Below are positions 1 through 9,442 of a stretch of 64,000 nucleotides of DNA, piece after piece. Under the pieces are notes generated by a model, which was given only the letters and a program-made list of their open reading frames with translations, was not told where the DNA came from and searched no databases. Source of the stretch: Geodermatophilus ruber (GTDB lineage: Bacteria > Actinomycetota > Actinomycetes > Mycobacteriales > Geodermatophilaceae); contig NZ_FOSW01000010.1 of NCBI RefSeq assembly GCF_900114385.1, forward strand, positions 62,001 to 126,000, in the 5' to 3' direction. How positions within the stretch are numbered: position 1 is the first letter of the stretch; the number at the start of each line of letters is the position of its first letter. Made by a program: the position numbers and the translations under genes.

Positions 1-112
1 CCCAGGTGTCGAAGTAAGCACCCGTGTACGGCTGGCCGTAGTAGATCTGCAGATAGCGAAGCGCTTGACCGAGATCGCTGCGGGCAAGGCAGTCCGGCAG
101 TCGAATGTTCAT
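1..112 (-). CDS. N-terminal part of a small hypothetical protein (possibly DUF6308)
   Basis: Only the first 37 codons are present; the gene continues off the left edge. The ATG is at 112. The peptide contains ALRYLQIYYG followed by PYTGAYFDTW. The YTGA-x-F motif after a short helix recalls actinobacterial DUF6308 proteins, but the fragment is too short to be certain. The terminal repeat of the IS3 element begins only 12 bp upstream of this start codon, so the native promoter has probably been displaced. No function can be assigned. Confidence 0.45.
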   Translation of the reverse strand, partial: MNIRLPDCLARSDLGQALRYLQIYYGQPYTGAYFDTW

Positions 113-138
113 ATCCGCCTCTCTGTCCCGCCCCGGGT

Positions 139-1395
<1,257 letters not shown>

Positions 1396-1656
1396 GTGGA
1401 TTGAGAGACTCCATCAGACCCGGGGCGGGACACCAGCGGTGCTTGTCGCGCCGATCCGACTCGAACCGGTGACCTAAAGGTCGAGTCGGTCACGATTGTC
1501 GTGACTAGATGGCAAGCTCCAGTGACCCGGCGCAACAAGTGGCCGAGACGTCCCGACAGGAGCTCGCATGCCTGCCCCGATCAGCCCTGCGCTGTGTGTC
1601 GACGATGACCGCAGACGGTGGAGTGAAAGCTCTACTGGGCAGGGGGCGGGGATTCG

Positions 1657-3891
1657 GTGACCCAGGTTCTCCCGCGGGTCACCGGGGACCCGAGTGAACA
1701 CCCCGACATGCCGTACGAGCAGGCCTACATCTCGCGGGCCTACCAGCTCCTCGACCGCGGGCTGGCGACCGCGGAGCACACGTACAACACGTACGACGAG
1801 CTGAACCGCTCGACCGCGTCGGCCCTCAAGCGGTCGCTCGAGATCCTCAAGAACGCCCGAGGCGCAGGCCAACTCGTCGTCGGGCGGATGGACCGTGACG
1901 GCGAGACGCTCTACGTCGGGGTCCGTCGCGTCCACGACGAGCACAAGGACCTGGTCGTGGCCAGCTGGCACGCGCCCGCAGTCGTCCCCTACTACGAGGC
2001 GACGCCTCAGGACCCGCAGGGCATCGAACTCAAGCGGGTCTTCGTCGAAGAAGACCGCGTCCTCAAGTCCGTGGTCGATGAGATCGTCAGCCGCGCGGCA
2101 GCGGACGTCACCGATCCGGACGCCACGGCGCCGTCCTCGGTCAGCGACGCACTCCTCAACGAGCTCGACCGGTCCCGTGACGGGGCTATGCGTGAGGTCG
2201 TCGCGACCATCCAGAGCGAGCAGTTCCGCATCATCCGTGCCGAGCGCGACGTCGTCCTGGTCGTCCAGGGCGGCCCCGGCACCGGCAAGACCGTCGTCGG
2301 TCTGCACCGGGCCGCCTACCTGGCGTTCAACGACGAGAAGCTCCGCCGCGAGGGCATGCTCGTCGTCGCTCCGAACCAGGCGTTCCTCAGCTACATCAGC
2401 GGCGTGCTGCCCTCGCTCGACGCGTCGGACATCCTGCAGATCGACCTCGCCAGCCTCTACACCGGTGAGGCCGGCGTCGTTGCCACAGAGGATGTCGACG
2501 TCGCGAGAATCAAGGGCAGCGCGGCCATGGTCACCGTTCTGCGTCGTGCGCTGCAGGCGCGCACAGGATGGGGCAGCGGGAACCTCGAGTTCTCACTCGG
2601 CGGTGCACGGACCACTCTGCCGGGTAGCCGCATCCAAGAGCTCATCGCTGACGTCGAGCGCCGCAACCTGCCGCACAACCGCGCACGTGAGGTCCTCCGC
2701 CAGTCACTCTCGGCTGCCGCCTATGAGGCATACCGCACCGCCCAGAACGCCGCCGGACGAGCAGTGATCGCCACCGAGTCGTCCATTCGGCGGCTGTCCA
2801 CCTTCACCAACGCGCTCGACCGGATGTGGCCCTCGTTTACGCCGGAGGACCTGCTGCGCAGCCTGTACGGCACCCAGTCCTGGCTGGTGTATGTCACAGA
2901 GGGCGTCCTGTCGGCGGACGAGCGTGCACTCCTGTATCGGGAGCCACGCGAGAACATCTCCGAGGAGCCCTGGACCGTCAGCGACCTGTTCTGCCTCGAT
3001 GAGCTGGCTCACCGACTCAACGGCGAGCTCCGTACCTACGGCCACATCGTCGTCGACGAGGCTCAGGACCTCTCACCGATGCAGGCGCGTGCTCTCGCCC
3101 GGCGGTGTCCTTCCGGCTCGTTCACCGTCCTCGGCGACCTGGCGCAGGCCACCGGACCCTGGGTGCGGGACAGCTGGGACGAGCTGACCGACCACCTCGC
3201 CTCCACCGAGGTCCGCGTCGAGACACTGAGCATCGGATACCGAGTGCCCGGTCCGGTCCTCGACCTCGCCGCCCGGCTCCTCCCCCTGATCTCACCGGGA
3301 TTGACCGCTCCGCGCTCGGTGCGACAAGGCGCCGGCGAGCCCTCGGTGCATCTGGATGACGTCGTCCCCGACGTGGACAGGGCGATCGAGCTGGCGGCCG
3401 AGGACGTACGGGCGGGCCTGACCACCGCGCTGATCGTCCCCGACGACCGCTACGACGAGTGCGTCCGGCGCTGCAGGTCGGCCGGTCTGAGCGTGGGGGA
3501 CGGGCGCGACGGCGACTTCGCCTCCGACCTCACTGTCGTCCCGGCCACCGCTGCCAAGGGCCTCGAGTTCGACTCGGTCGTCCTCCTGCGACCCACCCAG
3601 GTGGTCGGTGCGTCCATCGACGGGCGCCGGGTCCTGTACGTGGCGATGACCCGGTGCACCCAGCAGCTGCGTCTCGTCGAGGAGGACCAGCTCCCCGAGG
3701 GACTTCGGCACCTCCTACCGCCCACCGAGGCGGACGACGAGCTCGACGTCCTGGAGTGGGACCAGGCCCCGGACGCCGAACTGGACCGCATCATCCGCCT
3801 CTTGGCCGAGCTCTCCCCGGAGGACCTGGAGCTTGTCGGCTCCCTGGTTCGACGGTTGTCGTCGAAGGACGGAAACCACCAGCGTGACTGA
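1657..3891 (+). CDS. HelD-like superfamily-1 ATPase (UvrD/Rep-type)
   Basis: This 744-residue protein has the HelD/UvrD layout. A charged helical N-terminus (residues 18-60; EQAYISRAYQLLDRG) resembles the antiparallel coiled coil of HelD proteins that enters RNA polymerase channels. A GRMD...YVGVRRV...W...VVPYYEA segment follows, then Walker A GGPGTGKT near residue 205, Walker B VVDEAQD near 464, motif V KGLEFDSVVLL near 634 and motif VI YVAMTRC near 661. The length matches actinobacterial HelD/HelR proteins (about 720-760 aa), which release stalled RNA polymerase using ATP. The GTG start at 1657 follows a purine-rich AGGGGGCGGGG; an in-frame ATG at 1708 is an alternative. The stop overlaps the start of the next gene by 8 bp, implying translational coupling. 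Whether it acts on RNA polymerase or has been recruited to defence cannot be told from sequence. Confidence 0.85.
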   Translation: MTQVLPRVTGDPSEHPDMPYEQAYISRAYQLLDRGLATAEHTYNTYDELNRSTASALKRSLEILKNARGAGQLVVGRMDRDGETLYVGVRRVHDEHKDLVVASWHAPAVVPYYEATPQDPQGIELKRVFVEEDRVLKSVVDEIVSRAAADVTDPDATAPSSVSDALLNELDRSRDGAMREVVATIQSEQFRIIRAERDVVLVVQGGPGTGKTVVGLHRAAYLAFNDEKLRREGMLVVAPNQAFLSYISGVLPSLDASDILQIDLASLYTGEAGVVATEDVDVARIKGSAAMVTVLRRALQARTGWGSGNLEFSLGGARTTLPGSRIQELIADVERRNLPHNRAREVLRQSLSAAAYEAYRTAQNAAGRAVIATESSIRRLSTFTNALDRMWPSFTPEDLLRSLYGTQSWLVYVTEGVLSADERALLYREPRENISEEPWTVSDLFCLDELAHRLNGELRTYGHIVVDEAQDLSPMQARALARRCPSGSFTVLGDLAQATGPWVRDSWDELTDHLASTEVRVETLSIGYRVPGPVLDLAARLLPLISPGLTAPRSVRQGAGEPSVHLDDVVPDVDRAIELAAEDVRAGLTTALIVPDDRYDECVRRCRSAGLSVGDGRDGDFASDLTVVPATAAKGLEFDSVVLLRPTQVVGASIDGRRVLYVAMTRCTQQLRLVEEDQLPEGLRHLLPPTEADDELDVLEWDQAPDAELDRIIRLLAELSPEDLELVGSLVRRLSSKDGNHQRD

Positions 3892-6800
3892 CAAGCACAA
3901 CGCCACCGTCGGGCAGTCCGACGGACCCGAACTGTCGGATCAGCAGGCAGCCAAGTTGAAGCGCCAGCTCGATCTGTGGCGACGGGACCTCGTCGCGCTG
4001 GACCGCCGGCAGCGGCTTCTGTACTTCAAGCACACGCGCTCCGCCTCGCTGGAGATCGCCTCGCCGGCGGTCGAACAGGTGCTCGTGCTGGTCGACGGGG
4101 GGCGTTCTCCTGTCGAGCCGCGACCAGAGGTGGAGGGCGTGGGTCGCCCCGAGCCGGGCCGATCACCCGAGCCGATCGTCGTCGCCAATAAGTCGGCGAA
4201 GGACCTGCCGGCATCCCTGCGGCGGCTGGACCAGCACAGCCAGAACACCTACGCGGACAAGGGGTTCTGGACGCTCTACCTCGGTCTCGGCGTGCTGCAG
4301 TGGGTCGACCCCAGGGACGACAAGCCGGCCCACAGCCCGTTGCTGCTCGTCCCTGTACGACTCAAGCGGGAGGCAGCGCACGAGCCCTATGTCCTGGTGC
4401 GAACCGAGGACGAGGCCGTCGCCAACCCGGCTCTCGACCTCAAGCTGCAGCAGGACTTCGACCTCGAGCTGCCCGACCTCGACCCGGAGGCCTTCGACGT
4501 CGCCACCTACCTGGCGCAGGTCGAGAGGACCATCCGTGGGCGGGCAGGTTGGGAGATCCAGCCTCGGGTGGTCCTGACGACCTTCAGCTTCCACAAGGAG
4601 GCGATGTACCGGGACCTGCTCGAGCACGAGGAGCAGGTGCTCGCTCACCCGATGGTCCAGCTCGTCGCCCTAGGCCCGGACTCTCCAACGGCCGGGGGCT
4701 TCGCCTTCGATCCGGTGTCCGACGAGGAACTCGACCAGGTCCTCCCACCGGAGCAGCTGTTCAGCATTCTCGACGCCGACGGCAGCCAGCGGAAGTGTGT
4801 CCTCGCCGCCCGGGACGGCCGCAGCTTCGTCATGGACGGTCCGCCCGGCACCGGCAAGAGCCAGACGATCGCCAACATCATCGTGGAACTCATCGCCGCC
4901 GGCCGGACCGTTCTCTTCGTCAGCGAGAAGGCCGCCGCGCTGGACGTGGTCCGCAATCGACTGAGCGCAGCGGAGCTGAGCCCCTTCCTGCTCGAGCTGC
5001 ACAGTCACGCCGCGACCCGCAAGCAGGTCGTCATGGAACTCGACAAGGCGCTCACCCAGAGCGTGACGGCGAGTCGGCAGTTCACCTCGGCGGATGAGAA
5101 GACCCTCTCGACCAGTCGCACGCAGCTGTCCGACTACGCCCGAGCGGTCAACGACGTGCGTCCCGGGCTGGGCCGGAGTCTCTTCGACGTCCTGGGGCGC
5201 TTGGCCTCGCTGGACGACGTCAGTGACTACGCCGGGCCGGTCGGCGAGAGCTGGGCGCGCCTCGACGCGGCGACCTTCAGCGAGATCCGCTCGCACGGGG
5301 AGCGCCTGGCGCGAGCCTGGCGACCGGTGTCGGAAGGTGACGCCTTCATGTGGCGGGACCTGGCCGACCCTGACGTCCAAGGCGCGGCCGTCGAACAGAT
5401 GGGGCGCGTGGCGGCATCGGCTCACGCGGCAGTCGGCGCGCTGCGGGACCGGGCGACTGCGGTCGACGACGACCTCGGAAAGGCGTTCGGCCCATCGCTC
5501 GGCGACGTCGTCCGTCGCCGCGATCTGCTCGCGCACGTCGAACAGCGGCCTGCCGCGGTACTGGCCGGGTGGTTGACCGTTGATGACGATGCGTTCACCA
5601 GGCTCCGTGGTCGAGCGGTCGAGTTGCAGGACCTGACGACCGAGTACAAGTCGTTGGCCTCACGACTCTTGCGGAACGCCGGCCCTGACTGGCAGACGCT
5701 CGACGCGGACTTGGCAGACGTCGTCGCCGACCTGCTTCGTGCCGGCGAGCAGGGCTGGGCGCCGGCACGACACACGACGGCGACGACGCTGCGCGCACTG
5801 GTGAACTGGCTCGACGGTGCACCGTCGCGGCTGGCTGACATGCAGGAATCGAGCAAGCGACTCGCGGCGATGCTGGGGATGAGCTGGTCTGCACCCAGTG
5901 CCGCGGAGGCACAGCGCCTCGTGGGCCTGGCGCTCCTCGGTGAGGGAACAGCGCCGCCGGAGTCGTTCTGGCTGCACCCGTCGATCCAGGCTGCTCTTGA
6001 CGAGTCCGCCAACGTCCTGGCGCAACTCGTCGTTGCTGTGCAGGAGCGCGAGCAGGCGCTCGCACAGACGTTCACCCGTGACGCGCTGCAACTGGATCTG
6101 GCCGCCCTGGATGTCAGGTTCCGCGAGACGCACAAGGGAATTCGCAAGTGGTCGAGTCAAGCCCGTGCCGACCGCAAGGCGCTCAGGGCCGTCACGACGT
6201 CCGGCAAGGTGGACGAGACCGTGCTGGCACGGCTCGGTGAAGCCGTTGCATGGCAGCGCGCCGAATGGTCCCTGAGTGCCGGAGAGCATGACCACGCGCC
6301 CCGGCTCGGCAGCTACTACCGCCGTACGCAGACCGACTTCGGTCGCGTGGCCCAGGCCATCAACGCGGCTCACGAGGCCGTTCGTCTCGCGGGAGAGGAC
6401 CTCAACGCCCAGGCGCTGGCTCAGCAGCTCGCGCTCGGGGGGCAGCAGGACCCGGCGCTCAACACGGTCGGACACCGGCTCGACGGAGACCTGTCCCGTT
6501 GGTCGGAGGAAGCGGTTCTCCACCTCGGGGACTTCGCCGCCCAGTTGCAGGGGCGGACGTTCCTCGAGGTCGCCGAGTGGTGCATGGCCCTGGCCGAGCG
6601 ACTGCGTCCCGGCCTGATCGCTGTCGAACACGTGGCACAGGTGACGAAGCGGGACATCACCGTCCACGAGTCCAAGGCCCTTCTCCGCGAGGCCGGCCGG
6701 GTGGCGGAGTGCAACGCGCGGATCTTCGAGGCCTTCGAGGAGGACGTCGCCCTCTTCGGATCGGCCTACGAGGCTGTGGAGACGGACTGGACGACGATCG

Positions 6801-9397
6801 CTCAAGCCCTCGACTGGACCGCCACTGCCCGTGGCTTGCTCGGCGGTGCGGTGCCGCCGGTCGTCGGCGAGCGCGTACTGGCCCCCACGCTGACCGCAGC
6901 CGATCTGTCGCAACGACTCCACGAGTGGTCCTCGGCCCGCGGCGCCCTGCTGGCCTACTTCCTCCCGGCGCGCGCCCAAGAGCTAGCGGAAGAGTTCGCC
7001 CACGACCTCGGGATGGCCCTCGATCTCACCGATGAACTCGTCGAGACCGCGGCTCGCGACATCGAGGAGTGGGGCGAGCACACCCGCGTCCGCGCATGGC
7101 TTGCCGACGAGGGCTTCAGCGACGTGCTCGGCCAGCTAGAGACCCGTCTGACGCCGGCGGACGACGTTCCGCGAGTGATCGAGCGGGCGGCCCTGCTTGC
7201 CTGGACCGACGCCACGGTCAAGGGCGATCCGGCCCTCCGGCGCTACCGCGCCGGTGACCGGGACGCCTTGGTCGCAGCCTTCCAGGACCTCGATCGTCGA
7301 CTCGTCGCCGACGCTCACGGCGCGGTCGTCAACGCCTGCTCGGCGCGCCGCCCACGGAACGCGAACAGCAAGGCGGCGCAGATCATCCGACGAGAGGCGC
7401 AGAAGAAGTCGCGGCACAAGCCGGTGCGGTGGGTGCTCGGGGAAGCCGCGGCTGTCGTCCAGGAGCTCAAGCCCTGCTTCATGATGAGCCCGCTGTCGGT
7501 CTCCCAGTTCCTCCCGGGAGGCATGCGATTCGACGTCGTCATCTTCGACGAGGCCTCCCAGGTGCTGCCCTCTGACGCGGTCAACTGCATCTACCGGGGA
7601 AGCCAGCTGATCGTCGCCGGCGACCAGAAGCAGCTGCCGCCGACGAACTTCTTCGCCCAGTCCATGGACGACGACCTGGTCGCGGACGAGGAAGAGGAAG
7701 CCCCGGACAACTTCGAGTCGGTCCTGGACGTGTGTAAGGCTGCCGGCGCGCTGCCTTCCCTGCCGCTCCTGTGGCACTACCGGAGCAAGCACGAGGCACT
7801 GATCACTTATTCGAACTACAAGTTCTACGAAGGCGAGCTGCACACTTTCCCCGGGGCCACGTTCGAGGCGCCTGACTTGGGGGTTGAGGCCTTCTTCGTC
7901 AACGGCGTCTACCGACGGGGCGGAGGACGCGACAACGTCATTGAGGCGGAGAAGGTCGTCGACCGGCTACTCCACCACCGGACGGTGCACCCGGATCTGT
8001 CCATCGGCGTCGTCACGTTCAGCGCCGCTCAGGAGGACGCCATCCAGGCCGCCATCGAACGACGGGCGCTGGACGAGCCCCTTCTGAACGGACTCCTCAA
8101 CGAGCACGACCGTCTCGACGGCTTCTTCGTCAAGAGCCTGGAAAACGTCCAGGGCGACGAGCGGGACATCATCCTGTTCAGCATCGGTTACGGCCCGGAC
8201 GAGGCCGGGAAGTTCACGATGAACTTCGGCCCGCTTAACCGAGAGGGGGGATGGCGCCGCCTCAACGTCGCGATCACCCGTGCCCGGCGTCGGGTCGAGG
8301 TGATCTCCTCTTTCCGGGCCGGCCAGATCTCGGGGACCACGTCCAAGGGCGTTCTGCACCTGCAGGGCTACCTCGACTTCGCCGAGCGCGGCACGGCTGC
8401 ACTGGCGCTCGACGTCGGCACGGATCATCGCGACGCCGAGAGCCCGTTCGAGGAAGACGTCATCCAGGTCATCCGGGAGCTCGGGTACACCCCCGTGCCA
8501 CAGGTCGGTGTGGCCGGCTATCGCATCGACATAGGCATCCGCCATCCGGATCGGCCGGGGGAGTACGTCCTAGCAGTCGAGTGTGACGGTGCGGCCTACC
8601 ACTCGGCGAAGGCCGCCCGAGACCGCGATCGCCTGCGCCAACAGGTGCTCGAGGGCCTGGGTTGGACGGTGCACCGGATCTGGGGGCTTAGCTGGGTCCG
8701 TGACCGGCGGGGGCAGATCGAGCGCTTGAGGCTCGCCATCGAGGCGGCCGTCACGGGCGGCAAGGTCCAATCGGCGGCCGTCGTGACACCGCGGAGGGCC
8801 AGCATCGTGGTCGAGGACGTGGACCTCGACGCCCCACCGGCGTGGGCGGTCCCGTATCAGCGTGGCGTGGCAACCCCGGACCGGTGCCCGTACGCGCCAC
8901 AGTCGACCGAGGCTCGCCCCTACCTGCGGCGGTACTTCGAGCGGCTGATCGGCGTGGAAGCACCGGTGCACGAGGACCGACTCCTGGCAGCATTCCGTGA
9001 GGACTGGGGGGTGGGGCGGGTCGGCCACGTCATCAAGGACAACATCCGCGCCGCTCTGGCGCGGGCCACGAGCGGTGGCCTGGCCATCAAGCGCGATGAC
9101 GCCGGCTTCTACCGCGTCGAGGATTCCCGGTTCGACAAGGTCCGGGTGCCCGTAGACGCCGACACCCTGCGTCCGGTCAGCCAGGTGCCTCCAGAGGAGA
9201 TCGACGTCGCGGTCCGGGGCATTGTCGGCGACGCCCGCTTCATCGAGGACGAGATCGTGGCCCAGACAGTCGCCCGACTCTTCGGCTGGCGTCGTCAGGG
9301 ACTGGACATCCAAGCCGCCGTCTACGGATCGATCTCACGGCTGCTGAACCAGGGCCGTCTGACGCGGACGGACGAAGGGCTGCTGCGACTTACCTGA
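3884..9397 (+). CDS. DUF4011-helicase-Vsr-DUF3320 giant defence protein (Hhe type)
   Basis: A protein of about 1837 aa. Order of parts: DUF4011 motif (LWRRDLVALDRRQRLLYF, residues 20-40); SF1 helicase Walker A GPPGTGKSQT near 318; a long insert of helices (about 400-1100); Walker B FDEASQVLPSDA near 1221 with GDQKQLPP; motif VI VAITRARRRVEV; a Vsr/MTES_1575-type PD-(D/E)XK nuclease near 1525-1600 with intact YRIDIGI and AVECDGAAYHS; and a C-terminal DUF3320 winged-helix-like domain (VHEDRLLAAFREDWGVGRVG, about 1692-1750). This architecture is the one I recall as the single-gene anti-phage system Hhe. The GTG at 3884 is chosen because GGAAGGACGGAAA precedes it and GTGACTGA overlaps the upstream stop; a longer start at 3833 would overlap more. 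Unlike the two other paralogues here it has no transglutaminase-like N-terminus. Confidence 0.9.
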   Translation: MTDKHNATVGQSDGPELSDQQAAKLKRQLDLWRRDLVALDRRQRLLYFKHTRSASLEIASPAVEQVLVLVDGGRSPVEPRPEVEGVGRPEPGRSPEPIVVANKSAKDLPASLRRLDQHSQNTYADKGFWTLYLGLGVLQWVDPRDDKPAHSPLLLVPVRLKREAAHEPYVLVRTEDEAVANPALDLKLQQDFDLELPDLDPEAFDVATYLAQVERTIRGRAGWEIQPRVVLTTFSFHKEAMYRDLLEHEEQVLAHPMVQLVALGPDSPTAGGFAFDPVSDEELDQVLPPEQLFSILDADGSQRKCVLAARDGRSFVMDGPPGTGKSQTIANIIVELIAAGRTVLFVSEKAAALDVVRNRLSAAELSPFLLELHSHAATRKQVVMELDKALTQSVTASRQFTSADEKTLSTSRTQLSDYARAVNDVRPGLGRSLFDVLGRLASLDDVSDYAGPVGESWARLDAATFSEIRSHGERLARAWRPVSEGDAFMWRDLADPDVQGAAVEQMGRVAASAHAAVGALRDRATAVDDDLGKAFGPSLGDVVRRRDLLAHVEQRPAAVLAGWLTVDDDAFTRLRGRAVELQDLTTEYKSLASRLLRNAGPDWQTLDADLADVVADLLRAGEQGWAPARHTTATTLRALVNWLDGAPSRLADMQESSKRLAAMLGMSWSAPSAAEAQRLVGLALLGEGTAPPESFWLHPSIQAALDESANVLAQLVVAVQEREQALAQTFTRDALQLDLAALDVRFRETHKGIRKWSSQARADRKALRAVTTSGKVDETVLARLGEAVAWQRAEWSLSAGEHDHAPRLGSYYRRTQTDFGRVAQAINAAHEAVRLAGEDLNAQALAQQLALGGQQDPALNTVGHRLDGDLSRWSEEAVLHLGDFAAQLQGRTFLEVAEWCMALAERLRPGLIAVEHVAQVTKRDITVHESKALLREAGRVAECNARIFEAFEEDVALFGSAYEAVETDWTTIAQALDWTATARGLLGGAVPPVVGERVLAPTLTAADLSQRLHEWSSARGALLAYFLPARAQELAEEFAHDLGMALDLTDELVETAARDIEEWGEHTRVRAWLADEGFSDVLGQLETRLTPADDVPRVIERAALLAWTDATVKGDPALRRYRAGDRDALVAAFQDLDRRLVADAHGAVVNACSARRPRNANSKAAQIIRREAQKKSRHKPVRWVLGEAAAVVQELKPCFMMSPLSVSQFLPGGMRFDVVIFDEASQVLPSDAVNCIYRGSQLIVAGDQKQLPPTNFFAQSMDDDLVADEEEEAPDNFESVLDVCKAAGALPSLPLLWHYRSKHEALITYSNYKFYEGELHTFPGATFEAPDLGVEAFFVNGVYRRGGGRDNVIEAEKVVDRLLHHRTVHPDLSIGVVTFSAAQEDAIQAAIERRALDEPLLNGLLNEHDRLDGFFVKSLENVQGDERDIILFSIGYGPDEAGKFTMNFGPLNREGGWRRLNVAITRARRRVEVISSFRAGQISGTTSKGVLHLQGYLDFAERGTAALALDVGTDHRDAESPFEEDVIQVIRELGYTPVPQVGVAGYRIDIGIRHPDRPGEYVLAVECDGAAYHSAKAARDRDRLRQQVLEGLGWTVHRIWGLSWVRDRRGQIERLRLAIEAAVTGGKVQSAAVVTPRRASIVVEDVDLDAPPAWAVPYQRGVATPDRCPYAPQSTEARPYLRRYFERLIGVEAPVHEDRLLAAFREDWGVGRVGHVIKDNIRAALARATSGGLAIKRDDAGFYRVEDSRFDKVRVPVDADTLRPVSQVPPEEIDVAVRGIVGDARFIEDEIVAQTVARLFGWRRQGLDIQAAVYGSISRLLNQGRLTRTDEGLLRLT

Positions 9398-9407
9398 CTG
9401 ACAGGTG

Positions 9408-9439
9408 TTCGGGCCTCCGGCAGCTGCCGGAGGCCCGAA
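9408..9439. terminator. Perfect palindrome between convergent genes
   Basis: A 32-nt perfect palindrome (arms TTCGGGCCTCCGGCA with a GC centre) fills the gap between the Hhe gene, which stops at 9397 on the plus strand, and the DUF2075 gene, which stops at 9443 on the minus strand. A 15-bp GC-rich stem in this position most likely ends transcription in both directions. There is no long T tract, as is common in high-GC actinobacteria. Confidence 0.75.
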
Positions 9440-9442
9440 TGG

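Noticed and set aside
1440-1500. A functional tRNA gene
   Set aside because: Only a T-arm-like piece is visible; acceptor, D-arm and anticodon stems cannot be completed and the T-stem has mismatches.
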